Source of the DNA: Lepas anatifera
Taxonomy: Eukaryota; Arthropoda; Thecostraca; Lepadidae
Direction of reading: 5' to 3'
Assembly (NCBI GenBank): GCA_034440635.1
Contig: JAOTON010001570.1
Coordinates: 310,001 to 374,000, forward strand
Length of the DNA: 64,000 nt
The position numbers and the translations under genes were made by a program. Positions 11,619 through 23,500 of the stretch are shown here, in pieces; the first letter of the stretch is position 1; each line of letters opens with the position of its first letter. The notes under the pieces are model-generated. The model was not told the DNA's origin. It did no database searches and saw only the letters and a program-made list of their open reading frames with translations.

Positions 11619-12093
11619 CCAGCTTGCAAAGTATGACATTTTCAACGAGATATTGTCAGTGCAAGTGCCCTTGGGGACAGGAGCGAGTGGTGCAAATTTT
11701 ATCAACCTGGTGCGAATTTGCAAGACTGTGCCGAGGAAGGTGACAAACCAAACAAGTAATGGCTAAATGGTTATTAAGACAGAGGAGGGGGCTTGAGAAA
11801 AAGTCCTTAACTCATAACAGAGGTATCATTGTATCGTGCGGGTAGGAATGGGTGCATTTTTCTCCCTGGTATTTGGCAGATTGGTGTGAATTTTTGGGGG
11901 CTGGTGGTGTGAGAATTTTAGATGGCTGGTGGTGTGATAATTTTAGATGGCTGGTGCAGGGTTGGTATTTTTGCCAGTTGAAAGGGGTTTCTGCCGCCAG
12001 CCGGTTTTTCTCCCTGGTATATGGCATAGTGGTGCGAGAAGTTTAGATGATTGGTGCGACTTGTCTGGCCTGCTGCCATACTTTGCAGGCTGG
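11619..12093. mobile_element. TIR element, CCAGCYTGCAAAGTATG family
   Basis: Inverted ends CCAGCTTGCAAAGTATG and CATACTTTGCAGGCTGG. The interior holds repeated GGTGCGAATTT/GGTGTGAGAATTTTAGATGGC units and CTCCCTGGTATATGGCA, also present in the 52-kb copy. No coding frame. A target duplication is not obvious. Confidence 0.65.
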
Positions 12094-12689
12094 AGGATAT
12101 TGAAACCAGTATTCAGGTCAATACATCAGCAAACGTTCGGGTGGAATGGGAGAGAACTCTGAAGAAGACAAAGACATATTCATATTCGTGAAACCAAAGA
12201 GGATTATAGCTCACAAGATACTTGGTTTCCGACAGGACTCGACCTCACTGCGCCGGACCATGACGCAACACACGAACACAAGGACAGCCCCCCCCCCTAT
12301 GGAGCCCTGGCACTCTGTAGGGATTGCCCCCATGTCCTCTCTGGATCCGGCAATGGCTGGTTTGCGGCGCAGGGAGGGGGGAGGGGTAAGCCTTACCCCC
12401 CTGGGCTATGTTCCCCAAAAGTGGCCACAAGTTAGCAAATTTTCTTCCTAATCCTTGTTCGGTGATTTTCCACATGTTGGCCCCATATCTCCTCAACGTT
12501 GCTCCTCAGCTTGCATATGGGGGAACATGGCGGAGTGGCGCTATCTGGGCCAGAGGCGGCATAAAAATTTCGGTGAGCGCCAAAACCCATGGGGGGGGAC
12601 AAATTTTGTCGCTGAGCGTCAATTTTCGCTTCATGGGTAAAGTGGCATTTCAGAGGGACGTCAAAGGCCGACTGGGGAAGGGTGGCGCA

Positions 12690-13227
12690 AATACGCGGGT
12701 CCAGGGGGTGGGTGCCCCCCATCGACCCTCGGGGGCCCCTGAGATGGTCATGGCGACCCCTGAAATGGCCACGGTGACCTCTGAAAGGTCGATGGCGCCC
12801 TCCCTGAAATGTCGCTTGCCACCCCCTCCCTCCAGGATGCGAAAATAGGGGCCCATTTAAAGGATCTAGCGCCCACCTGACCAAGTTTTTCCGGCCAAAA
12901 TGTGGTGCCCCCTGGTCCGCATACCTCCCCTGAAGGTGGCCATAGGCGGATCCAGGGGGGGGCAAGGGGGGCACGTGCCCCCCGATCGACCCTCGGCGCC
13001 CCCTGAAAGGTCGATGGCGCCCCCTGAAATGTCGCTTCCCACCCCTCCAGGATGCGAAAGTCGGCGCCCACCGATAGGATTTGGCGCCCACCTGATAGCT
13101 TTTGCCGGTCATAAGTGGCGCCCCGTAGTCCGGATGGCGCCCCCCCGGGAAGGTGCCCCCCCGATCGGCAATCCTGGATCCGCCTATGAAGGTGGCTCCT
13201 CGATTAACAATCCTGGATCCATCCATG
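12690..13227. mobile_element. older hAT-like MITE, split by a younger copy
   Basis: Termini AATACGCGGGTCCAGG and CCTGGATCCATCCATG are degenerate versions of the CATAGGCGGATCCAGG ends. Its body is interrupted by the intact copy at 12941-13188 with a clean target duplication. Flanking octamers match at only 5 of 8 positions, which fits greater age. Confidence 0.6.
12941..13188. mobile_element. intact hAT-like MITE with perfect TIRs and 8-bp duplication
   Basis: A 248-bp element with perfect 16-bp inverted repeats CATAGGCGGATCCAGG, flanked by identical AAGGTGGC octamers at 12933-12940 and 13189-13196. The 8-bp duplication and CA...TG ends support the hAT superfamily. It is non-autonomous: repeated GGTCGATGGCGCCCCCTGAA motifs inside, no transposase. 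The long minus-strand frame through 12.4-13.4 kb is an artefact of these GC-rich repeats. Confidence 0.88.
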
Positions 13228-13837
13228 TTGCTGCATACTTTGCGTGGAGGCAGTAACATCGGGAATAGAGACTGAGGTGCGCCAAAATTGCCGCCGCACT
13301 CCTGTAATTCGGTGCTACATTGAGCGTACCAAAAATTAGAAGTTGCGTACCCTAAACTAGAAGACCGACCGGCCGGTGACGTGTGCCAGGATGGTACAGT
13401 TTGAAGGCTCTGTTTGAGCTGGTGAGCGAAGTGACGGTAGAGTGCAGTACTATAGCACATTGACTAAACAATAAACAATCATAAATTGAGTCAAAAATTT
13501 TTTTAGGTCATTTTCTTCCGGGTGACAGCCGTCCGAAATCGAGCCGCTTTTGCGTACCCATTTTTAGAAAAAGCGTACCAAAAAATAGAAGGAGCGTACC
13601 AATTTTTGGAAGTACCTTTTTTTGGGTACGCTTGACCATAGTTTCCCTGACTGCTGTTGTGGAATTAATGTATCAATGGGCATCTCTTATTAGATGTGTA
13701 CCTGTTAGAGAATTTGGTCATTAATATTTCACTCATAACATTAGGTTGTCATAATATATATTCATAATTCCAGGTGCTGTGATTGCATTAAGGTAGTAGA
13801 TAGTTGGTTGGGAACTCACCAGAACTGGTCTTTTCAG

Positions 13838-13975
13838 ATGAGGCAGATACTTCAGTCAGAAACGGTTCAGATCCCGAAGGATGTGACCTGTCGGGTCAAG
13901 GGCCGGACGGTCATCATTAAGGGGCCTCGTGGCACCCTGACCAGGAACTTCAAACATCTGACCCTGGATATTCAG
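13838..13975 (+). CDS. RpL9: RpL9 coding exon 1
   Basis: 46 codons from ATG (directly after TTTTCAG) to CAG|GTGAGC; N-terminal beta domain with the IIKGPRGTL signature. Confidence 0.96.
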
Positions 13976-16900
13976 GTGAGCCATTGGTGATAATGCGCTT
14001 TAAGTGTATTTGTTATGCATGTAGAATTTAACTAACTGGGTAACATTTTAGACACTGGTATGATTTACAAAGTGGTAAATTCTTCATGGTGTTGGGTTGG
14101 GATGTTTATTTTGTGATGCCAATTATTGAGGCAATGAATTTTTCATCCATTTTAGCTGAGTGAATGGCAGCTAGTAACATTGTTCCCTTGGCTGGTACAT
14201 GATGATGACAACACGCTGAAGTTATTGCTGAAGAGTGTAACTTATCAACAAGCTACTTTGCTCACCATCACCGTGGCACAGTTGGTTAAGGCGCCTCAGT
14301 CCAGTGTGGGGGGTCCTTAGATCAAAGCTGACCTCTGGCAGCATTTTTCTTGACCGCCTCCTACTCAGGAGATGGCAGTACACTGGGTAGTGCCCGTCTT
14401 GACTAGGGACTTCGCTGACCAACCAGCACCCTTGTTATTGGGAGCACAGGTTCGATCTGCCTTTAAACAGATCCACTGGTCGGTGGCACTGCCCGAGGAC
14501 ACTGCCTCGCCATGTGTCACCGGAGCAGTCCTCTGTTCCGCCGGGCCTGAGAAATCGGGATAGCTCCACTGCCTGGTACAGTGGGGCATGTGACAGGAGC
14601 GTGCGGACTGACTGTCCCGCAAGGGTGCCGATAAGCGTAAGCCCCGCTGCCGTGTACTTAGTGTGTGTGTGCGTGTGTGGTGCAATGTGTAGAATGTTCC
14701 CGGGCCAGGAACACGAAAGTATAAAAACAAACAAGCTACTTTGCCCAGTTTTTTAGGTTTTTTTGTTTTTTGTTCCGTTTTGAAGCAACTTTTCAGGAGT
14801 CATCAAACTTTCAGGGACACCAACCGGTCAGGGAGGGGAGGCCAGGTGCCCTCAACTCCTTGGATTGGCCTATGTCAACCAGCAAAAGTCCAGGCACCTG
14901 TGATGTGATTACATCCCCAACATCAACATACCATAGACAGCATCTGAGTGCATTGTCTGTGCATCACCGGCTAGATAGATACCTTATAGTTTATAGATAG
15001 TCACTGTTTATCTTCTTGCCAATTGCCACAATGAGGTCTTCCTTGCATATAAAATGTATTTAGAAATTGCTTCAGTATTCAATTAACCCATCCACACTGC
15101 CTACCACTGCAGTAGAAACTACAACAGTTTCACTGCAGTCATAAGCAATGGTCATAAGTGAAAAAGGACATGAAGTTTTCATGTTTTATTTGTTTTGTTT
15201 TTGTTTTTTGCTTGTTTGCTACTTCATTATGTTTACTATAAGGATGTTCCTCAGTTCTTTTGTTCTCGTTTTGCACAGTTTAGTATGCCCAATGAATTTC
15301 AATGTTGCGTACTTGCTTTGGGTGATGTAAAACACCCTAAAAAAGAGTTGAAAACATCATTGAAAAGTGCACATTCTAGGCTGTAGCTTTATTTTACATA
15401 TTTGTGCTGCAGGTCTTTCTAATATGAAATAAAATAATTAACCTCTGGTTTACCAACTGGTAACTATTGATAAATTAAGACAAATATAGATAAATATCTT
15501 GCCTTGAAAGATAAAACAATGGAGCATAAGGATGCCTCTGCAGCTTTAGGGTTATGGGAAGGAGTGATATGCCAGCATGCAAGAACTTTTCTTTTTAAAA
15601 GCCTTGATGTTTTAGTTTGATTTCATTAGTATCCATGGACTAGTTCATACTATCAAATGACTAAAAGATGAACTTGCTTGCTGAGGTCTGAAAGGCTTGG
15701 CTGGCTTATCTATAAGAATGTATTTATCTCTATAGCTGTCAAAAATTGAACATAGTATCACCCTCCACTATTTTATGTACATAGGCTCCTACACGTGATC
15801 GTTTCCTACACTAGCACACTTCAGACGTATTATTGTGGTCGGTCGAATGTGCCTCAAGCTCTCTGCAGCCAGTCTCATGTTTTTATTTCACATAGGAACA
15901 GGCTACAACTTCGCGCACATACACAGACATGGAGTGACGGTCAACGTCAGACGTGCCTGACCTGTATGCCACAGTGGCGGGCAGTCTATTGCCGCCGGAA
16001 ACAGCGCGGCAACAGGAGAACAGGGGCGCAGCCACCGCCCACCGAACTGTCGACGAACAGGAAACGGAATCTGACTGTCTGCGATTTGTTGTTCCGGAAA
16101 TATTGCCACATTTCTGCCCCTGCCTTCCCGCTGATCGTTACCCCATGACCAAACCACGAGAATTGTCCCACCTTTCGTCGGTCTCTCTGACGACCCCGGT
16201 CTGTGTCAGAAGCTCTGTATGGCTGGGATGAGCGCCGCTGCTGCCAGGCGCGGGAGCGGAAAAGCGCGAACGTTGCTGCACTAAATTTGCTTTATGTAGA
16301 AAGCTCAACAGTTGTCCTCTTTTTGTCTGACAATTCATGCAAAAACAGCTACCCCAGAGTGTTATCTTCAGGATGGTCAATTGGCGGTATATATTCGTAT
16401 GGAAATAGCGGGAGTAGGACAGATAGCACTGCCGGCAGATTTAAGTATTCCAATAAGGCTTTTGCTAGAGCAGTTAAGGTCCAACTGTCATTTTGTTTAG
16501 AGTATTTCCTCTACAACAATATTGAATCATGTTTGAAATGTCCTCAGATGTTGAACAAGAGTACTGTCAAGATTGAGAAATGGTTTGGCAAGAGGAAGGA
16601 GCTGGCTGCTGTCCGCACGTGCTGCTCCCACATTGCAAACATGTGCAAGGGAGTCACCTTTGTAAGTATATTGTTAGAGCTAGATTGGACCGAAACTACT
16701 TTTTTGCGGCTTTGCCAGTGTTTGTGAATGTGGAGATGATGTACACCTTATTCGGCCTGTTGTCTTCTGTACTCTCCACGGGATAGAATGGTGTTTGAAT
16801 ATAAAAGCATCACGTGTGTTCTGATTGACATACCGTTTTTCGATCAAAATTCATGTCGAGTGTCACAAATGCTCCTTTCCTTCCATATACTTTCACCAGT

Positions 16901-19900
16901 TTTCAGATTGGTGAAATGAAATTAGAAAAGAATGCTTCTCAAGATGCCATGATTCAGCTTTTGCTTCATTTGCAGTGTAATTTGGTGGTGTAATTCTCTT
17001 GTTTTTCATTATAATGGTTTTATTTTATCATATTGTTCTATCATCCAATGCAGGTTTTTTTAGTGGCCTTCCTATGATCAGCCAGAGTCCAGCCTTGTTT
17101 GCACTGCAGACACTCCGGCAAACGCTGCCAGTCGCGATGTCCTGAGATGGGTCAAGCTCGCTTGGTCCTTTTCTGACTGGCGACCACCATCTAAGGAGCG
17201 TCAATAGAGCTCGCCGCGGTGCCTGCAATGTAAATGCGGCCGGCATTCATTCAAACACCAGTGTCAAGGAGCGCCATTTTTCGAGAGAAGGTGATGCTCT
17301 GCGGCTTAGTAGGCTTGAATGGGAAAGACCCAGTTTGACTTCATTGGTGGGGGGGGGTTGTTCCTCCATATTTACTGAACATGAAATGTAGAAAAATGTT
17401 AGTCCAGCCCAGATAATATTTTGAGTTGTGATCCTTGTATTTGAGATAAGTTAAAGCCGATGTGAATTGATTAATAAAAATAACGGGGTTGTGTATTCAG
17501 TAATGTTAGCTATGTCTTAATAGCTTTGGAAATTATAGGAAGCATATTATTGCTAATTTTTGGTGTAGTGCTGGCACTGTGTAAAACAGCATAACGCAAC
17601 AGCAAGCACTACATAGTCAAAAGCGTTAGGTATGCAGGTGCTTGTATCATGAAAAGTTTTGAGCTTGGGTCTAAAGCTTCCATTGCACTAAAACAGATGC
17701 AGATAATTGTCTTGTTCTATATACATGTTCTCACAAATGGCCTCAGAAACAAGAGTAAAGCGCGTACCTTGCCGCTCCTTTACAGTTAATATCAAAATTT
17801 TGCACTTTCATACTGGCTTGGGATGATATGAAATGTTCTGTCAGGAGCATGAGCGCAGGATGCACCTATAGCTTGAAGTTGTCTCAAATACCATGAGTCT
17901 TAAGCTTATTTTAAATCAGGTGTTTTGCAGTTGGCTTGTGGTTGGTATTTTTCTATTCCTCACTTTTTGACTGGCTTTGGTGCATGTGCGGCTCGCACAA
18001 GAGCGAATGTATTGGCTACCATTCCAATATAAACAGGATTATTTATTCTGATTGATTGCTAATGAAACCAACTCTTGATGACACATCGAATTGTTTATAA
18101 TACAATTTAGAAGTGGAGTGTAAAATAGGATAGGTCACGATGGCTCACGTAGCACATGTCCAGGTTCAATCAATACCAAGGTGGTATCGGCTTTAACACA
18201 GTGGTAACGGTTCATTAATGAATGTATGCAGTCAGCTTCAGTAACTGGGGAGGGGGCTGCATATTTTATTTTTCTTCATGCAATAATAGCGGGTGGCCCA
18301 ACCTACAGTTGTCGAAAGGTTGTTGTCCCCAGACTACTGCATAATTCCTGTTTGCCTGAGGATATTAGCACCACTTTATGTTAGTAAAGACATGTGACGA
18401 GAACAGTTTAATCGGCACAGTGACACTATTCTGGAATAGTGTAACTCGGGTGACATGCCGGGAAGTCGGAACGATGTAATGCCATTGTGCGAGAGGTGCT
18501 CCTAACGTTCTGCCCCTGGGGAGAGCAACGTAACTCGATGTAGGACACCCTCTGTTCATCCGAGAACGCAGAGTGCCAACATTTGTATTCGTCACATTGT
18601 TTTCGGCGATTAGCAGTACCATGTCGATTCCTTTGTGCACTAATTCCGCTCGTCCGCTTGTGCAGGGATTCCAGTACAAGATGCGTTCGGCGTACGCTCA
18701 TTTCCCCATCAACTGCGTGGTGACGGAGAACAACACGTTGGTGGAGGTGCGGAACTACCTGGGCGAGAAGTACATCCGGCGCGTGCAGATGCTGCCCGGG
18801 GTCACCGTCTACAACTCGGCCAAGGTCAAGGACGAACTGGTGCTGGAGGGCAACAACATCGAGGACGTCTCCAAGTGTGGTGAGTGGCGAGTGCGGTGCG
18901 GCTGCCAGGGTGTCAGAACTGGATAGCTTTGCTCAGCTCAAACTGCAGACCAGTATGGCTGCTGCAAATAGGTCGGGCTGCTGTGGACTGGAACCAGTTT
19001 CGATGATACGGTAAACAAGATCCGGGTAGCCTTAGAATCCCGGTGATACGATTCAAGCAACGGTGGAAGATAAGTGGTCTATATTATCAGGAAAAAATGA
19101 CAGAAATAAACGAACGAAACAGCTTGAATTAAGCTTGACAAATTGTGCTGTCCCCTTGACCTGCTGGCTCATTCTGGTATGTTATTTGTGGACAGGGAAC
19201 TAATTCTAATCCATGCGGCATGATTCCCTGTAATAGCTACCCTGTACAGTGATTATTACGACCATAATCATAAATTTTTTAAGCACATATTCACCGAATT
19301 TGTGACTGGGTACCTGAAAAGTGCCTGCTTTGAAGGGAATTCTATTTTTTCGCGTATCTAGTCCCACCATTTGGGCATGTTCGAAGTTTTGGGATATTTG
19401 CGGGGATCAAGTAATTCTAGTCAGGGCGTTTGTTATGCATTGGTTGTTTGGCTTCAACTCCTCAATATTGGTCGTCTCGGCTGTATTTACGAAACAAAAA
19501 TTATCACGATGTGGGGAATGCAACAGTTGGGATGACGATGCATCTTGGCCTAATGATGTTATATAGCTCTCGAGCTAACTAAATCTTTGCGCAGCTCTGT
19601 AACGGATTTAATGCAGAAAAATCGTAATGCTATTGGGATTGTCTTTCTGTTTTTAACCAATTTCGAGCTTTGTCGTACGGGAAGATATACAGTGGTAGCG
19701 CATTCAATTTCCACGCCTCTGACAAGGGTTCAAATCCCTGGGCAATTCAAGGACCAGTAGAGAATGGACAGACCGTGAGGTTTGTTTGTTTGTTTACCCA
19801 ACGAGACTAATAATACATCCCAGCTAATGCCTGGTTGCGAGATAGTCTTGACACAGTGACCAAGAATCTCAAATCATTCGTCTCGGAATGAAAATCTGAT

Positions 19901-20518
19901 CTCCATGATTCTAAACTCATTTTCGTTGTCATATGATTTAAAATGGGTAGGAATACATGCTGTCTAGTTGGACTTTGGTTTCCTCGAATGATATCGTTTT
20001 GTTTCAGCCTCAAAATTGTAACGTACCCATTCATGTTGCCGAGGGTGGTAGAAAAGTGAAGGATTTTTGCCGTCCACTCTCAGAAGCCGAGCCACGCCTA
20101 CATGCAGTTAAAGTAAAATCGCCGCGCTTTGGCCTGGTGATGGCGTAAAAACCATCTCTCTTTTATCTCCCAGATGTCTTTGCTCTCCCATTTAATATTG
20201 CTTTTGAGCTGGATTCAGGAAATTAGCTTAAAGAGCCAGAAATGTGTTTACCGTGCAAGTCGAGCTATTGGCCAAGCCAGGTTTCAACTCCTAACTGATC
20301 GGAATTTTGAGTCGGCAAGCCAACTCCCGGAATCTAGCATAACAAAACGTCTGGATCGTCAGAATGTTGTGAGCCGCGTGGCGGTGTGTGACGGCGTGCT
20401 CCTGTGTCCGACAGCGGCGCGAATCCAGCAGTCGACCTCCGTCCACAACAAGGACATCCGCAAGTTCCTGGACGGCGTGTACGTGTCCGAGAAGACCACT
20501 GTTGTCGAGACCGAATAA
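13838..20518 (+). CDS. RpL9: 60S ribosomal protein L9 (uL6), exons 13838-13975, 16548-16661, 18666-18879, 20415-20518
   Basis: Structural protein of the large cytosolic ribosomal subunit (uL6 family), which sits near the factor-binding stalk base. The four exons join in phase to 189 residues, against about 190 in animals. Recognisable blocks in order are [15 protein letters not shown] (residues about 20-34), [49 protein letters not shown] and [15 protein letters not shown] near the end. Junctions are CAG|GTGAGC, TTT|GTAAGT and TGTG|GTGAGT; the third is phase 1 and is completed by CG after ACAG at 20414. The ATG follows CAG directly, so an untranslated first exon is expected upstream. An AATAAA at 20514-20519 overlaps the TAA stop. 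No frame damage: an intact, presumably highly expressed gene. Confidence 0.97.
14262..14729 (+). mobile_element. tRNA-derived SINE in RpL9 intron 1, 15-bp target duplication
   Basis: Flanked by identical AACAAGCTACTTTGC (14247-14261 and 14730-14744), the target duplication left by LINE-type retrotransposition. The 5' part has an A-box-like TGGCACAGTTGGTTAAGGCG, as in tRNA-derived SINEs. A GGTTCGATCTGCC near 14450 resembles a B box but is far from the A box. The element ends in an A-rich tail (AAAGTATAAAAAC). Plus orientation, same as RpL9. The perfect duplication suggests a recent insertion. Confidence 0.85.
14745..16547. other. RpL9 intron 1, remainder
   Basis: Intronic sequence with no recognisable coding or RNA gene. 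I looked for intronic snoRNA boxes and found no convincing C/D pair. Confidence 0.5.
16548..16661 (+). CDS. RpL9: RpL9 coding exon 2
   Basis: 38 codons, CCTCAG|ATG to TTT|GTAAGT, encoding [19 protein letters not shown]. Phase 0 at both ends. Confidence 0.96.
16662..18665. other. RpL9 intron 2
   Basis: No coding region. A tRNA-like fragment may lie near 18130-18180 (GGCTCACGTAGCAC followed by AGGTTCAATC), but this is weak. Confidence 0.5.
18666..18879 (+). CDS. RpL9: RpL9 coding exon 3
   Basis: Starts GGATTCCAG after GTGCAG and ends TGTG|GTGAGT in phase 1. It encodes the conserved [15 protein letters not shown] and [15 protein letters not shown] blocks. Confidence 0.97.
19685..19795 (+). repeat. 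tRNA-like repeat fragment in RpL9 intron 3
   Basis: An A-box-like TACAGTGGTAGCGC and a B-box-like GGGTTCAAATCCC are spaced as in a tRNA, followed about 50 bases on by a GTTTGTTTGTTTGTTT tail. The acceptor stem does not pair, so this is a SINE head or tRNA pseudogene rather than a functional tRNA. No target duplication was seen. Confidence 0.4.
20415..20518 (+). CDS. RpL9: RpL9 coding exon 4 with stop
   Basis: Starts CGGCGCGAATCC after ACAG, encodes [15 protein letters not shown] and ends at TAA 20516-20518. Confidence 0.96.
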
Positions 20519-20519
20519 A
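20514..20519 (+). promoter_or_regulatory. AATAAA overlapping the RpL9 stop codon
   Basis: The hexamer overlaps the TAA stop. No other exact AATAAA was noticed in the next 300 bases, so this may be the functional polyadenylation signal, giving a very short 3' untranslated region. Confidence 0.4.
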
Positions 20520-23500
20520 CTATGACTGAGACGCCTCGCCTCGCTGTTTGAGAGGACATTCCGCAGAATGAAGGAGGAAATGGTGACTCCGGGGTGACAG
20601 CGCCGATAATAACCTAACACAACCGGTAATTGGTAAGGGCTGCTCCTTATACTGGTCAAAATAGCTTCGTAACAGTTTGTTTGAGAGCGGCTCTTGGCGT
20701 TTCAGGAGATTGACGTTGATGATTGAACAAAGAGCGAAGTATTTGCGTCCTAGCGATGGAATGGTTCGAAAGCTAGGTTTTGCGTGGTGTAATGTGTACA
20801 AGCCTAAAGAGAAGCTTGACGTGGAGCATGCGGAAATTAGTCCGTGTTTATGACGTTGATGGCTAAATTTTTAGCCCGAGTACCAGGGCTGGAACGAAAA
20901 ATCCATATATCCGCAGTTACATGGTGGGGTCGCTTCCAGGCCAATACCAAGCTCGACTGCAAGGAGGTCTTGCAAAATTGAGTTGGAATGATATTGGAAA
21001 GCACAAGTATCAGCAACGCTGATGGGTTTAAAACTTGCTGGCGTAAGGAGCAAAAGGCGTCTTGGGATTGTAAAAACAGTTTTCCCCTTCGATTTTCATC
21101 ATTTGCACCAAGTTTAAGGTACGGGGTATCTCATACTATTGGCTTGAAAGAGTAGAGATGAGGTATTCTGTGATATATCCCATGGATTCTCATGTGAGCT
21201 TTGGTGCCCTGGCTTGGGAAAGACGGTGTTATTGTTCGAGGCAGTGAAGGCGAGACAGTCGCTGCGCGAGAAGTCTAGCGGCAAGTGATCAGCAACTTCA
21301 CCACCAGACCCTAGGTATCTCGCGACTCCGACCTTTCACCCCTGAACTAATTGTTTTGGTCTTTCTATCTTGGAGAGCTGACAAGCTCCGTGTCATGGGG
21401 CAGGAAATCGGGGGAGGGATTTTTAACGAAATGTCTGGGTAATTCCCAACTTGTTGAAATTGGGGTATCGTTTTGTGTTTGGACCGTACTGGCGGGTGTG
21501 CGTGGGGGTTTGTGCGCCTGGCTCGGTGCCGGGTTCCCTTGGGGGACTTTCCTCAACATTTTAAGGTAGGGTCATTTCAGGTCAGGTCACCAGTGCAGGT
21601 CAAGTGACCTAACCGCAAAAAATGTTTAAGGTGGCGTAAGTAAGAAATTGGTGAATTTATCGGGTTGAAATTTGTACCACATGGTGGGCCCACCAAGTGC
21701 TACAAAATTTTATTCCGGGATTTTTATATCGATGACCTAAGGTCAAGTACGGATCATAGCCTCCATTGGAAATTCATGGGACAAACAAATTGGATTGTAT
21801 TTGTGTAGATACAGCTGAGAATACCTTCATAGTCTCCAAATCGTAGTATCCTGGGCCATTTTCCAGGTTCGTGTTGCAATTTTTTCATCTGTGACCTCTT
21901 GAGAGGTCATCTGGGGCTTCTTATGCAATTTTCGGACTGGTCAATAACTGCATGAATATGATACAGCTTTTATCTTGATACCATTGCGTTTGGATTGCTA
22001 TTGCGAGTCTATTAATATGCATATTGACTATGTTAGGTATAAAAAATGGCCTTGACCCGACCCGAGGTAGGGTCTTTTTTGTGTTTTGACCTAATATGGT
22101 CATGTTATACATCATTCGATTTCCCGTGATGGAGGAAGCGAATGGTGCCTAAGAATGATTTCAACTCAAGTCTGTCAGATGCTAGAGCTTAAAAACTACT
22201 CAAAATGCAACTTCCTTTGACCTGTCATGACCTCGATATTGACCCGAGCTCAAAAATGACTGGTATAGTTCCTTCATGGATTTGTATGAGCTATCCACCT
22301 GCCCCCGCGTTTTTCGCTACCCCGCGTAGGGGCCGCGTTCGAAGGGGTCTTCAGACACCCTCCCCCACCAGGGCGAAGGGGGCTCTGAGGCCCACCGGGG
22401 CGCGGGTTAAGGGACAAGGTCATTAACCCAGTTGTTTACCCCGGGTACATGAGCAATTTCGGTACGCTCCATTGGGTATCGGCGGCGGGAACATACTTTA
22501 GGCTCGTGTGGCCGGGAATCTGTCTTCGGAACTCTAGTGGACAAGTCCGTTCTCGCGGATGGTGCATGAGCAGAGCGTGCTGAAGCAAGTGGTGCATCCG
22601 TGTGAAAATTCTCTCGTGTTTCTCCCCTGCTCATACCCACAAACACCTCGCCATTTACGCACTATCTAATAAGCTTCTCCATCCCTAGGCACTGGGTTGT
22701 CTTGTGCAGCGCGCTTGAGCGACCTGTGCCGAATGAATCATTACAACTATCATTGCCCGGTCGCCTTAAATCGCCAACGACGATTATTAGGCAGGAAACT
22801 AAAAAATATCCTGGAACCTTCAGCTCCATCGAATGGGTTGATACTGATCAGACAGTCGGTTCACCTACATACTGCTCACCTTGCGTGTAGATACAGGCTA
22901 TTCCCTCCCTCCTTACAGGGGTACGGGCATCGACGTGATTTGATTGAAGACTCCTCATCTAGTCCGGTAGCCCCGGAATTTCCGCCAGGGTCCTCTCTAC
23001 AACGCTGCTCTTCAAGTTCATCTGCCCCCCCCCGATGCGAGCATCCATGCCTCGCGGTAATTACGAGCATCCCCTGATGGGCAATGCGCCTATATCGTCG
23101 ATCGCCCATTCTACTTTAGTATTTTGTGTTTTGTAGCTTTGCACAGGAACCACCTTCGCTTTCACTCTCTATTCAGACATTCGTTGTTATGAAAATGGAC
23201 ACAATTGTCAGGGGCAAGGCGCACTAAGCTAGTGGTGGTGATCGGGGTGGGTGAGGGCAGTGGAGGGTAAGTAGGGTGCAAAGGGATGGGCGGTGGGTGA
23301 GAAATAGCGGTACTGGGGGGAGATGGGTCTCATTTTGGATGGACATTGATTTTTGTGTGAGCAGTATGGGATTTGCACAACGGCCGTTTTAGCCCTGGTG
23401 GTTCTCGCCATGAATAGAGTAATTCACAGTAAGACTCGATGCGGAATGCTGCGTGGTGCAGTCACAGTTGACTTGCATCAGCGCCACCTATCAGTAAATA

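Larger units (their letters stand above)
9954..13653. mobile_element. 3.7-kb DNA element with about 30-bp TIRs and subterminal repeats
   Basis: The left end CAGTCAGGGAAACTATGGTC AAGCGTACC is matched, inverted, at the right end (13624-13653). CTGT lies immediately outside both ends, a possible 4-bp target duplication. Inside each end, the motif GCGTACCAAAAATTAGAAG and its complement recur several times within about 120 bp, a subterminal-repeat pattern typical of DNA transposons. No transposase frame was found; the interior is AT-rich and carries later insertions (11619-12093 and 12690-13227). Superfamily not assigned. Confidence 0.65.

Noticed and set aside
12432..13460. 342-codon minus-strand frame
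   Set aside because: It runs through nested hAT-like MITEs made of GC-rich repeats; composition is repetitive and no domain is seen.
14195..14240. Intronic C/D snoRNA in RpL9 (ATGATGA and CTGA present)
   Set aside because: The boxes are only about 15-30 bases apart and no terminal stem was found.
14262..14340. Functional tRNA gene
   Set aside because: The A-box-like sequence lacks paired stems and lies in an element with a target duplication and A-rich tail, so it is a SINE head.
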